Origin: Isoetes taiwanensis
Taxonomy: Eukaryota; Streptophyta; Lycopodiopsida; Isoetales; Isoetaceae
DNA length: 64,000 bases
NCBI GenBank assembly: GCA_021234155.1
Contig: JAJEKV010000002.1
Location: forward strand, 6,335,492 to 6,399,491
Reading direction: 5' to 3'
Positions 35,110-46,513 of the stretch are shown piece by piece. Under the pieces are notes generated by a model that was not told the origin of the DNA, searched no databases, and worked only from the letters and a program-made list of their open reading frames with translations. Each line of letters begins with the position of its first letter. The stretch's first letter is position 1. A program made the translations under genes and the position numbers.

Positions 35110-36898
35110 CAATGCCAAGGCCTAGAGTAGAGATTGATCCAAGCCAGACATACTCTGCTGATGAGCTTAGAAGATTGAGGCGAAATGAGTCTAGGCCGGA
35201 GATGGCATGCGGAGTTGTCTCGGGGAGAGGAGAGATGAGTTGAGGCAGCCGGAGAAGGGGTTCGGGTGGTTATCGGGTGGGGGATTGGGTGGGAGGCATA
35301 CCGAGGAGGAGGGTGTGAGTGGGCAGCAGATGCCAAGAGATGTGGAGAGTGTTCGAGTGGTGGACCGTGGCGAGCATGGCGGGTTATACATTGGCAAGCA
35401 GTATACTAAAGATGCAAGCTCGTCCTATTCCATCGCTAGTGAATTCATGTGGAACAGATTTTGTGTGCATTGTCGCATTGCGTTATTGCCCTGGTGAGGT
35501 GAAACCTTTTGCAATTGCGGCCCAAGTATCTTACCAAAGCTACCTGAATTGCCTAGTTCGTTGACGGATGTTTATGAGGAAGCAGTCGTGCATTAAACCA
35601 TCTGTTTGCCTTCACTGGGCTTGGTGTTGCCGGCGGAGAGTTTGTGCAGTTAGGGATGCCATCCTCAGTTGCTTTGATGGGTAGGACATACCATAAAATA
35701 CATCCTACGTCAAAACACGGCCAGGTCATTGCATTGGTATATTCATGACAATAGTGAGAGAGAGCGGGTTGCGGAAAGGAAGTTATTGCCCGTTGCATGG
35801 GTGACGCGAATAGCGGCGACTCTAGAGGCTGTTAATCCTTACTGTCATATGATAAGGCGAGTGAAGCAAATGCGGTTGGAGTCCGTGTTCTTGACATTGA
35901 ATGGGCCAGTTGCGAGTGATGAAGTTGCTGCCATAGTGCATGCAAATAACTCAGTCACAATTAATCCAAGAATAGTGGTTTTTTGGCTTCACCAAGATCA
36001 ACGACTAGTTTTTATGAATATACTGGATCGGCAGTATGAACCCTTGCAATACCCGCTTATATTTCTAGCTGGGACGGCGGGATGGTTCCCTGATAATGAC
36101 CATCAGATGTCGCAGGTGGATTGGTATAGGTCACGTTTGCTTCATGAGGTGCGGTTTCTTGGTTAGAAGCGTCTAACTTGTGAATACCTTGTGGATATGT
36201 ATTCTAGGGTCGAAGAAGAAAGGCTGAATTTCTTGGCAACTAATGGATATGAGAGGTCGAGGTCTATGGTTGACGATTCAAATGTTGAGGAGGATGATGA
36301 TTTTATTGAGAACCAGGGTGGGCAGTATGTCCGACGGTCGCTCCCTTCGTCTTTTATCGGTTCTAGGCAGTGGTGCTCGGTCCAGATTGCGGATGCGTTA
36401 GCTCTTGCAAGAGTGAAGGGGCCTCCTAGCCTGTTTATTACAATGACTACGAATCCGGATTGGCCAGAGATCAAGGTAGTATTGCGCGTTGGGCAAACTG
36501 CTGCAGATGTGCCAATTATTTGTTTGCGACAGTTGCTGCTGCATACTCCAGCGAGGTGTTGGGAAGACTTAAAGAAGTATAATGGGACTACCTATGATAC
36601 CTATCAAGAAGTGGTAACTGTTATGGGTTTATTGGATGATAGATCAGAGCCAGTTGTGACAATGCAAGAGGCAGTGTTGGCGTTGCAAACGCCGTCGCAG
36701 TTGCGTTTCCTTTTTGCATTGCTTATCCTTGATGGAGCTCCGGCAAGTGAGTTGTGGTCGAATTTTCATGATGAGCTGATAAAGGACTTCCATGATATTT
36801 CAAAGACAGGCACTTTGCTTGCAGAGCAGCAAGCTCTTTTGTGCATTGAAAATGTGCTTGTGCAACATGGCTCTAGTGTTGGCTTTGGGCTGCCCTGA
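35110..36898 (+). pseudogene. Helitron Rep N-terminal region, broken
   Basis: It starts MPRPRVEIDPSQTYSADELR. A zinc-finger-like stretch with a CNCG block and LPKLPELPSSLTDVYEEA near 35,510-35,580 is typical of Helitron Rep N-termini. 35,729-36,166 carries the mid-region (AAIVHANNSVTINPRIVVFW; YPLIFLAGTAGWFPDNDHQM). 36,191-36,898 has the Helitron_like_N signature YVRRSLPSSFIGSRQWCSVQ, then ALARVKGPPSLFITMTTNPD and WPEI. The replication-initiator core (HUH and two-tyrosine motifs) should follow, but the frame jumps from DVPIICLR to RQLLLHTPARCWEDLKKYNG, which belongs just before the helicase. So the catalytic centre is deleted and the element is dead. Confidence 0.88.
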
Positions 36899-37029
36899 AA
36901 TCCACATTAGGTCCACGACTAGTGTTGCAAGAGTTGTCAAAGTTTCCTCACTATAGATCTTACATAGAAGAGTAAAAAAGATGCGTGATAAGATGAAGCG
37001 TGAATCAAGGACCTAATATATGATTATGT

Positions 37030-38330
37030 TAAGAAGACGATTGCATGGGCGGGGATAAAAAGACTGCGTGTTTATTGATGGGAAAGCCTGGTACATGTAA
37101 GACTTTCCTACTCAATGCTATATGTTTGTTAATCGAGGGTCCCAGTTGATTGTTTTGCCCTATGCAACAAGCTGCATTGGCTGGCTTTGTTATACCCGAG
37201 GGAAAAGCTGCGACTCATTGTTTCAAATTCACATGGCGAGAATAGTGTTCTTGCGGCACTCGACTATTGAGGCCACGTCGAGAAAGCGAGCTTGCTGATT
37301 GAATGCCATTTAATCATTTGGGATGAATTTGCGATGGCAAATAGAGTCGCGATTGAATCGGCAAGTGTGATTCTACAGAATTGTGTAGAAATGATGCTTT
37401 GCAGGAGGGAAAATGTTTTGTGGCTGCAGCGACTTTAAAAGCGATAAGCGCACATAGTACCAACAGTGAGGAGAAGTGCAACAAGCTGCTTCTATTAAAT
37501 CATCCGAGATTTGGAGAGCATTTATTATTCACAAGTTAGATGTATTGGTTAGAAATGTTGCTTGGACCCGAGTTAATAACATTAGTGTCAGTCCATAGGT
37601 GAGAATTGGCAATCGGATGTTGTGTGATTTGTTTTCCACAACAACATCTATGGAAGAGGCACGGGAATTCTTATACCGGCGCAGATTGTTTGTAGACCAA
37701 CTTTGTGTGAAAGAAGAGCATTTTTATCTCCATTAAATGTGCATGTGGATGAGTTTAACAGGTCTATTCTTGATCGTATGCGGTGTCGGAAAAAGAGATA
37801 TTATTCTCGTGATTCCATAAGTGAAAGGGACCGGGTAATTCACACAAAGCTCTTGCTGAAAATGAGTTTCTTCATAGTTATGATCACCCGACTTTTGCCC
37901 AAACACACGCTTTGTCTTAAAGTAGGGCTGTGTGTCAAATTATGAGATTGTTGGATGCGAGTAAAGGGCTTGTGAAGAATGCTAGAGTTGTTATATACCT
38001 AAATGCACAATGATTTGATTTTGTCGGTCCGGCTTCTTGGACATGAGGACACGAAGCCTCGTAGAAAATATACATGCGATTTGTCGGGCAGATTTCTTTC
38101 ACCAACCGGCTATGCCTTTTTTTACACAGATGTAGATGTCACCGCCGCTCAGCCGGGCATACTCACTCTACATTCCACAGTTGTCTTGGCCTAACATTAG
38201 ATAAAATAGTCCTGGATTTGCGAAGCAATGTGTTTGCTCATGGGCAATTGTACACGGCATTGACAAGAATCACGAACCTAGAGAAGATGCGTGATCCTGA
38301 GAATGAGGCATTGGCGACGTAGACGACTAG
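37030..38330 (+). pseudogene. Helitron PIF1-type helicase remnant
   Basis: Walker A: LLMGKPGTCKTFLLNAI near 37,075 (cysteine for the usual glycine before KT). Walker B: LIIWDEFAMANRVAIESA near 37,310. Later blocks: AFLSPLNVHVDEFNRSILDR near 37,720 and GLTLDKIVLDLRSNVFAHGQ then LYTALTRITNLEKM near 38,190-38,290, the C-terminal PIF1/RecD motif. Frames change several times and stops are common. Confidence 0.88.
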
Positions 38331-38589
38331 AAATGTTGTTTTTAGAGAATTGCTTGAATAGTTGGTAATTTTTTTCACCATTATTTGTGATGGAGTTTTG
38401 ATAACTTTAATTGTGTTCTGAAAAAGTGTGTTCGTTGTGTTCGCAGCAGCTAGGAAATTCTCGTGGCTGACCTGTTCGTGTGTGCATGATGATGAGGTAT
38501 CCCTTGATGTGATCTCTTCTCGCGTGTATGTAAAGATTTTTATTTTGAGGAAATGTTGCAAAGTACAAATGATCTTTGAAAACATGGGA

Positions 38590-40400
38590 AGTGGGAGAAC
38601 AATTTGTCCATTGGTTCAATTAACTCCTTACCAAGCAAATTGGACAATTAAAGTAAAAGTAATGTGGAAAGGACCTTTACGAGAGTTTGAGAACAAAGCT
38701 AAGACCGTGCAAGGGGAAATTGTTTAATGTGGAGCTAAGAGACAAGGATGTATGCAAATTTGAATTGATTGGATTCTTACTTCCCTTGCTTTATGAATAT
38801 TTAGAGAGTCGTCTTAATATATACAGGGAACGGAAATTCAAGCAACAATGTTTGACGAGGCAGCTGACAAATTCTACAACAGACTTGAGTTGATGAAGGT
38901 AGGTTATAGGTTGATGCATAAATTGGGGATTATGTCATGAATAGAGGTAGTCGTTGAAGTTCTTTGTGGACATGTAGGTGTATTACATCTCTAAAGGAGT
39001 TGTTCACTGCTTGAACAAACGATATACAACAAGAAACCATGACTATCGGATAGCGCTTTGATGCACGGGTCAATAATTGAAGTTGCCAATTGATGGGATT
39101 GAGGTGGAAAACTCAATGGAGCAGAAGTTTGCAAAAGTAGATGAATTGCACAAGTACCTTGATGGGAAAGTGGTCTTTGGTACATGAAATACTTTCCGAT
39201 TTGTTTGTTATGGTATTGAGATAGAATACATTGTATAATTTCTCCCCTTTGGAGATGTCATTGAATTGTTTGCTCGGTCTACGTGGTGAAACCGTCAGAG
39301 GGAAATATGATAAGCAAGATGTTTTAAAACGTACCATCAGCCTCCTTGATGAAAGGTATTTTATGAATACAACACAGCGTGTGGATATTTTCTAACAAAG
39401 GAAATATATTCCAGTGGAAAAAGTGTAAATGTGAGCCTATGGGGAGATCTTGCTGTGAATGAAGGAGAGAAGTCGCATGCATAAATATTGTGTGACATCC
39501 CAATAGTATCTACCGACTTCGTGTTCGAGCTAGCAAATTCGAGGTTCTACTAATACTATTGATTGAATTAAATTGCTGATTGAAACTGCTGATTAGATAG
39601 TGTCTTACGCAGGTGTCTCTTTGTCAACAACAAATAAAACAATGATGGAATTAAATCCAAACACTGTTCGCGCTATTGCCTTACGTACATGGTATGGGTT
39701 ACGTGACTTCCCTTTAAATATTGTAGCATGCTAATTCAATCACACTAAAGGTATGAGCAAGAGGGAGGTTAGTGTACAACGACACGCCAGCGGTACATTG
39801 CATGATCGTGCATTTGTATCAGACATATTACAACCTTCTACATTTGGGGATGGCAGGTAGGTTGTTAGTATGAGAGGTATGTTGATTCCTTGCTTTTTGG
39901 CCGCTTATTCTAAGTCTGCTTCTTGTGAAGATTGAGTACTTCAATGTTCATACAAGCGTGCATAACGTTTATTGATCCAAACCACCAATGTGGTATGAGG
40001 CATGTGTAAGATGAAGAAGAAGGTAAATGCGAGAATCGAATTTTGGTCGAGAAATGTGGGGTGACTCTTCGAACCATTAAAGAGGTGAGAGAGATCTGAT
40101 TTACCAATTGATTTGAATGGATGTGTGATGTCATTGTTATGATCAGGTATATATTCCATGCAATGTTGGGAGATGCAATAGGAGAAATTGTAGTTACTAT
40201 CTTCAATAATGAAGGAGAACAAATCTTAGGCATCGCAAATAAGATGTCAAAATCGGGATAATGTAAGATAAGATTGGGGTGAGATTCTGCTGATGATTTT
40301 GTGATAGAAATTAACAAAGTTATCGATTCTTGGGAGAATAATCAACAAGAATATTATTCTCTCTTTATGGAGCACCTTTGGATTAGCAAAATATTCCAAC
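38590..40400 (+). pseudogene. RPA70-like single-stranded-DNA-binding protein gene of the Helitron
   Basis: PLVQLTPYQANWTIKVKVMW near 38,605 is the start of an RPA70 DNA-binding OB fold. TEIQATMFDEAADKFYNRLE near 38,830, then an intron (GTAGGTTA...ACATGTAG) and VYYISKGVVHCLNKRYTTRN, complete it. A second OB fold shows GETVRGKYDKQDVLKRTISL near 39,280 and SLSTTNKTMMELNPN near 39,620. A third, RPA1_C-like fold shows MLGDAIGEIVVTIFNNEGEQ near 40,160. The order A-B-C matches RPA70. Introns appear real but several stops and shifts are present. Plant Helitrons often carry such genes, presumably to protect single strands during rolling-circle transposition. Confidence 0.85.
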
Positions 40401-40599
40401 TAAAGCGTAGTTCGCATGTAATACAATGGATTCAAGAGTCACAGAGTTGTGGTTCGTGAAGTCTGACTATAGATTGGGAAGCCGAACCGAGGTTGTCATA
40501 GACGAATAAAGAGGTCTAAAATGAGATTGGGAGGAGAGTTTAATCGATTCAGCTTGGAATCTCCGGTGGACAACGATAGTTATCGTTTGCATAAAGGAG

Positions 40600-42507
40600 T
40601 CGTTTCCGGCCGTGGTCGATCTAAGTAAGTAGTTAATTTGAAATTGATATTATGTCATCTATTAGAAACTTTGACTTTTGTTGTGAAGTTGTCTTTGTGT
40701 TTGGGATTTTGTTCTCAAACTCTATGTGTTTTTTTATGAAGCCGCTTCCATGGTACACGTGAGATTTTGGTTAATTAGTAATAGCGAGAGGTACTTATAT
40801 GAAGTGATTTGGATGATAGTATTCCAAATCGTATCCATGATTAAACTTACGCGTGAAACTTATTGCTAATATTTGTTACTGAAATGATGTTTAACAAGTG
40901 ATAAATCTATTGATGGCATGACAACTGGTAAATTTAGTGGTGGTATTTGTCAACGAAGTGATGTGTATGATAACGTGTTTGAGAAAAAGACTGGTAAGTT
41001 ATAGGTTAGTTTTAGACGACCTGTGCGAGATTACTGGTATGCTTGAATAGTGAAGAGAGGACAGAGAAGGTTCATATGAAGGCAGAATTACGAATGATAG
41101 CTGGGGTCAGTAAGTTGGAGGTGGAGAATATATTGCTGAAGGCAAAGCTGGCGTCTATTATAGCGATGCTTTGGAGTTTACACGTTGAATATGAACCTCA
41201 GTACATGGACCATATTGAAGACAGAAATGCTCAAGCTCAGAAACAATTTTCGAGTTCTACGGTGGCACAGAAGACTGCTGAGGCTTGTTGTGCGTTTTTT
41301 CTTGACTATTTTTTCATGATGTGCCTAAATTGGTGAAATGTGTGCAAAAATGGGGAATAATATGGGTGTAATATGGAGAAAATGTAAAAAATGTGAAAAT
41401 ATTGGGGATGAAGCATTTATGATGTATTGAAGTTGAACTTATGGACTTGGTGTATAAAAGTCCTTTTCAATGGTTAAAGCATGGGGTTGAGGTGGCGCAA
41501 TCCTAGGAGACATGTAAGTTATTGGAGATCTAATGGTGGAGATTGCTTAAAGATGAATGGAGGAGATTTGATGTGTAAGTTTAAGAGGAGGGGTACGTCT
41601 CCTCATTCTCGCTCTCTCACTCTTGGAGTTTTCTTGAAGATCTGTTGTAGAGTGCATCTTCCATGGAAGAAATAAATAATGAAGAGGAGGATGAACCTCC
41701 AGATTATCTTGATTATGATTTGGTTGTGCATTTGAGGTGTATTTGATCTCTTGTTCCATTCTTCAAATTCTTTTCTTCAATTCTCGTGTCTTGCCTTGTG
41801 AGTGCTTGCTGATAGAGTGTGGCGCAGCCTGATGCATATATTTTGCATTCTGCTCAGCTTGGGGTTTGGTCCATTTTGGTGGATTACAAGGCTTTGCAGT
41901 CGAAAGATGACGACATGGAACACTTAAATAAGTTACAAAATAGAAAGTAGTTACAATGTCATTCTTATCAGAAAAGAACAAGTTCTCTGGAAACAATAGT
42001 GAGAAAGATCATGGTGCAATAAATGCAGAGTATGATGACAAAGTGATTCAAGATTCAGAAGCATTTGATTGTAGTAACAAAGTGAAAGGGGAAAAATTGC
42101 TGGTAATAAAAGAAGTGTTATTAGAGCAATGTCTAACTTCAGAAGATAGAGCAAAGATAGCATTGTCTAAGGCTATTCAATTAGATGGAGAATTTAGAAG
42201 CAATGCAGAACTTCTAAGGGAATGCCGGGTTAGTAGATTTGAAGCTCTCACACATGCGACGTTCTCAATGTTTCATGCACGTCTTACCTTTGTTTTTGTA
42301 TATGCGAAGGCGCAATTTCTTTAAATACAAATTCCATCTGAATTACTTGTGAAGAGTTTGTTTTTATTTTGCATTTTCGTGGCCATTGCAATACTGTGGT
42401 TTGGTGGTAAGAGCTGTTAAATATGTTGCATACAATTTCAAGCGTATTCTGTGGGAAACTGTGGGAAACTCTAAACTGTGGGAAACTCTAAAAAAGATGC
42501 TAGTTAT
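40600..42507 (+). pseudogene. possible captured exons of a coiled-coil gene (ATG11-like?)
   Basis: Two open stretches look like exons. 41,043-41,336 reads SKLEVENILLKAKLASIIAM and TVAQKTAEA, a heptad-like segment that reminds me of the coiled-coil part of plant autophagy protein ATG11. 41,956-42,324 reads EQCLTSEDRAKIALSKAIQL and ELLRECRVSRFEALTH, also helical. They lie between the RPA-like gene and the next transposon, where Helitron-captured exons would be expected. The identification is a guess from motif memory; the rest of the interval is AT-rich and empty. Confidence 0.25.
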
Positions 42508-42911
42508 GATGAACAAGGTTGCATATTAAACGAGAGCAAATCATCGAAACGGGAGCAAAAGGAATATTCCTCAAAGATTCCCCTTTTTTTCCAAAAAAAG
42601 AGCTAAAATGAGGTAAAAAAAATTATTTTAGTCATAAAATTGCATTTTGACCCCCCCCAAAATCACTCATTTTTTTGTGCAAAGAGAAAATTGACTATGT
42701 CAAAGTGACACTTTTCCTAACAGTTAGAATTTACCTGAAGTGTGTTTTTAGAGAAAACCACTAATTTAAGTGTATGTCCTACACAACATTTTGTTAGCTT
42801 GGATTGTATTCCAGAAAAGGTACTTTAAAGTTACAACGAGTCATTTTTTAATGATATAATATTTCAAAATATCAAAATCGAACACTTTTGCTGTTCGAGA
42901 ATATTAGAAGT

Positions 42912-43417
42912 GTATTCCGGAATACACTTTTGCTTTTCGTGAAAGTCAAAGTGTATTCCAGAATACACTTTTGGTTTTGCTCGAAATCCAAAGTGTATTC
43001 CGGAATACACTTTTGCTACACAAGTTTTTGAGACTCGACAGTGATCTTGCAATTTTCCGGGTTTTTTGGGTTTTCGGCATTTTCAATGACCTCAAATTTT
43101 TTTTTTGTTTCAATTGATTTGAACGATGTTGCGATTTTATTTGTTTTTTTATGTGGGGATACACGAACATAATTCTTAATAGTAAAGGGATTAGCCAAAG
43201 GAAAAAACAAACCAACAACATCTAGATCTTTTATCATTTTCAATTTATTTCGATAACCTTTCAATTTTTTTTATTTGTTTTGTGTGGATACAGGGTCGTG
43301 GTTTTAAATATTAAAGGGATTTTGATTTTTTTGTTCTTAAGGCCAGGGATACCGGAACTTGGTTCCAAATCATAAGAGGGAAATGTATTCCGGAATACAC
43401 TTTGTATTCCAGAATAC
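42912..43417. repeat. palindrome cluster 3
   Basis: Exact copies at 42,912-42,925, 42,995-43,008 and 43,385-43,398; near copies at 42,953-42,966 and 43,404-43,417 (both GTATTCCAGAATAC). The first three are extended by AAGT/ACTT arms and spaced about 41 bp. Open frames here are repeat artefacts. Confidence 0.92.
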
Positions 43418-44149
43418 ATTTTTTTTTCCACAAGGAGAGAGGCGTGTTTTTTTTGCCTTTTTGCTCCGGCGATCTTTCTCCATGGACCTCGCGCCACCAT
43501 TTTAGTCTCAGATTGCAAATGGTTGTTGCATTGGCTAAAGTTTAAGCCAAGGCGCTGGGCAAACATCTTTCGAAATTGTTTTTTTTCATTAGGGTTAGTC
43601 GTAGCTTGGAGGTCGGATGCCAGAATATGATGCAAGTCGGATGCCAGAATCGTAGCCTTCAGGAATCGCCGCCATCTGATATGTAAAGGCTGAATTCAAG
43701 CTACAAGCAGAAGTTAATCAAAGAGCAAGGGAAGGGACGATGGCTGACTGAGGAGAAAGGATTCATGGAGTTTCGGCTTTGGTGGAGTGTTCGAGACTGC
43801 GCTGGAGTTAATTTTGACGGTTGTTACAGTCGAAATATTCTTGTCATTTCTGCTGTGCAGGTCCTTCTCTTCTCCATGATATATTGCACTTTTAGGAACT
43901 AGAAATGCCCTAGAATGTTCTAGTTTCCCCTGTTGTTGCAGTATTAGTCATTTCAGCTAGTATCTATGCATTATTTTGTGGGAGACAAAGTTGCTGCCTA
44001 TCTTACCGTTAAAGTGAGTAATGAAGCATAGAGCCTGTTACTGCAGTAATAGTCAATTTAGCCAATAATACAAGATAGAGCCATGAATCTGGAACTCAAT
44101 ATCTGTGCATTATTTTCTGAATCAATCGGAACAACATCCAATATATAGT

Positions 44150-44640
44150 TTAATGGATGATAGATCACATGTTGTTATGTTTAAGATGTCAAGTACAACA
44201 TCTCAGCCTTCAAACAAGTATTCTGATTAATGCATTGCTTTTGTCTCAGCCAGAAAAGCTTGCTGGTGCTCATGTCACAGCCACATGTGGAGCTCGGAAT
44301 ATGGTGGATTGCAAGACCCCAGAGGGAGCTGCACTGAAGAGCTCTTCAGGATGCAAATTTGATGTTATTATACACTGCAACATGCATGTCATTGTCAACA
44401 TTTCAGCCAGTTTTTGCTCAGAAATTGATCTCACCCCTACTTTAGCTGGTTTCATTAGAGGTGCTTTAAACCTTTTCGAACCAAAGGATGGTGCCTTTCT
44501 TCACGTGTCCAAACAGTAAGGATATTCAAATATTGTTAGATCTTGTCAAGGATGGGAAATTGCGTACCATTGTTGATTCAGAGTACTCAATAAAAGATGC
44601 AGATCAGGAAAAAGGACTTAGAAGGTCATGCTTGTTTGCA
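44150..44640 (+). pseudogene. captured quinone oxidoreductase (CEQORH-like) fragment
   Basis: It reads LAGAHVTATCGARNMVD, then KTPEGAALKSSSGCKFDVII, IDLTPTLAGFIRGALNLF and, after a shift near 44,500, ILLDLVKDGKLRTIVDSEYS. These blocks, in this order, are the C-terminal half of the zinc-type (medium-chain) oxidoreductases called chloroplast envelope quinone oxidoreductase homologues. The 'SLGAD' part and the segment before IDLTP are missing or scrambled, and the final ATGKIIV end is lost. The pieces are joined without clear introns. The fragment lies wholly inside the element at 42.5-46.3 kb, so it is probably a captured host gene piece with no function of its own. Confidence 0.78.
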
Positions 44641-45570
44641 GGTTGTTTGCAGGTTACAGAATAACTTGTAACACAGCTAATTTTAACCAATTACTTTACA
44701 TATGTGAACACTTGCTAATGTAGAATATATATGTCGTGCACCAATTGAGAAGCCATCCTAATCTATTATATTCTATTCTTTTCTATGCATGGGGCTATTA
44801 ATTTTACTCTATGTCTTTGCCATGAAGTAAAAGCAATTTATTAGAAGAACTATGGACTATTGTTAAATTGAACTAATGGACTACACTATAGAAAGAGTAC
44901 ACTTTGAATGGAATGCAAGCAAAGTTTCTAGGATCTTAATGCTCCAATTTACTTGGAGCACATCTTTCTCTGGCTGCCTTTAAGTTACTTCGGTGCCTTC
45001 TAGAAGAACTGTTAAATGCGGCCTAGTAGTGGCTGCCTCAACATAACGTAGGACTTTTTGTTGAATTTATTACTTGTTATTGCTCATTTGGGATCATGTA
45101 ATTGCCCCCTCCTAAATCATTACTTGTATATAAGAAAGTGCTCTCCATGTGCATATTTGTACAGTATCAATACATGGAAAAAAGCAAACTACAAAGGCCA
45201 TAGCATGGCAGCCTATATGAAAAACAAGCTTCATATATCAGGTTATGCAAAATAAGCTTCATATAAATTTCTTGTACAAGTTAAGCTTCATAAATGCACA
45301 TGCTTCATATATCAAGTTATGCAAAACAAGCTTCATATAAATTTCTTGTACAAGTTAAGCTTCATAAATGCATGTTTAGTAAATGCATTTGTGTCACTTT
45401 AGAATGAAGCAGCAGACATCCTTAAACACATGGCTCATCTTTTCATAGCAATTTCGTTGCAGTAGAAGACCCAACCAAGCATTCTAGAATTTCCTTATTA
45501 TCATCATTATTATTATTATGTGGGGAATGAATTTGTGTTTGCGCTAACAAGGTAATTCGAAAATATGGCT
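44641..45570. repeat. unassigned interior with a ~75-bp tandem repeat
   Basis: No gene. Near 45,230-45,380 a block (CTTCATATATCAGGTTATGC then AAAAC/TAAGCTTCATATAAATTT) occurs twice in tandem. Confidence 0.6.
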
Positions 45571-45578
45571 TTTGATTT

Positions 45579-45825
45579 GTATTCTGGAATAGGGTACGAG
45601 TGTAAGGTCCTATTCTAGAATAGCCTATGAAATTATGGCTTTTAGTTTGTATTCCGAAATAGGGTAAGGGTGCAAGGGATTTGTATTCTGGAATACAATA
45701 AGTGTGTGCGTTTGTATTCCAGAATACAATAAGAGTGCACGTTTGTATTCCGGAATACATTAAGAGTGCAAGATTGTATTCCGGAATACCATAAGAGTGC
45801 CCAAGGTTCTATTCTGAAATAACAT
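45579..45825. repeat. palindrome cluster 4, tandem with ~31-bp period
   Basis: Eight units, each a palindrome or variant followed by a short spacer such as ATAAGAGTGCACGTTT. Exact 14-mers at 45,745-45,758 and 45,776-45,789; variants at 45,579, 45,610 (TATTCTAGAATA), 45,650, 45,683, 45,714 and about 45,812. It lies some 510 bp inside the right terminal repeat. Confidence 0.92.
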
Positions 45826-46513
45826 AAACCTAAGAGTGTGCCTCTCTAGACAGATTTGGCATGTTGTGGTGATTTACTTCTTCATCACACCACAAAATTT
45901 TATGTTTACTTCTTTTTCACACCTTGAACTTTCTGTTTAATGTTTGTAATTTAACCTGTGATCACATCTTGTACTTTCTGTTTAATGTCCGTAATTTAAC
46001 CTATGATCTATTACAAATTAAACCTCTTTTTGTCGTGAGTTCATAATAACCCGGTGGGAAAAAATATATATGTAGTTGAAATAGCATATAATAAATCATA
46101 ATCACCTTAATGTTTTGAACTTATCCCCTAAAATTGCCATTTCAAGTAATCAATATGTTGATGCAGTGGTAAAAAAAAAAAAAAATTGGGGCTAAAATAG
46201 CACATGTTAAACTGTAATCACCACGAGTTTGTGGACTTAACCCACAAAATGGCCATTTCAAATAATTAATGTGTTTTTTTGAAGGGAATCTTCAAACGGG
46301 AGTGCTGCAACACTCCCGTTTAATATGCAATCTTGTTGATGGTGTATTCCCTTAGATTGAACTCACACTGAGTATATGCTGCAATAAAGATATTGTATGG
46401 ATACAAGTTCTAGCCAGGGATTTGATCTAATATAGGATAGAAAAATATAGAGATCTCGCGCCTCTATGTGATTTCACAGCTTCAAATCTCTACATATTCT
46501 TTACATTTCATTC

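Larger units (their letters stand above)
31020..40600 (+). mobile_element. decayed Helitron with Rep/helicase and RPA-like genes
   Basis: Gene order and content are those of plant Helitrons: a Rep/helicase remnant (35,108-38,340) followed by an RPA70-like gene (38,590-40,400), all plus strand. The left end is placed at about 31,020 because the first ~115 bp resemble those of another apparent element near 54,056. The right end is not resolved; the stretch to 42,500 may also belong to it. No intact frame survives. Confidence 0.7.
42508..46341. mobile_element. non-autonomous element of the palindrome family, with target duplications
   Basis: Terminal repeats: the left reads AACAAGGTTGCATATTAAAC at 42,512; the right end, reverse-complemented, reads AACAAGATTGCATATTAAAC, ending at 46,337. 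Both are flanked by GATG (42,508-42,511 and 46,338-46,341). The left ~280 bp also matches the right end of the transposase element (18,310-18,562). Internal content: two palindrome clusters, a quinone-oxidoreductase gene fragment, and no transposase. It should depend on an autonomous relative such as the one ending at 18,562. Confidence 0.78.

Noticed and set aside
42900-45830. Palindrome clusters as a CRISPR array
   Set aside because: The repeats are full palindromes of 14 bp with variable, similar spacers, in a plant genome, and without cas genes.
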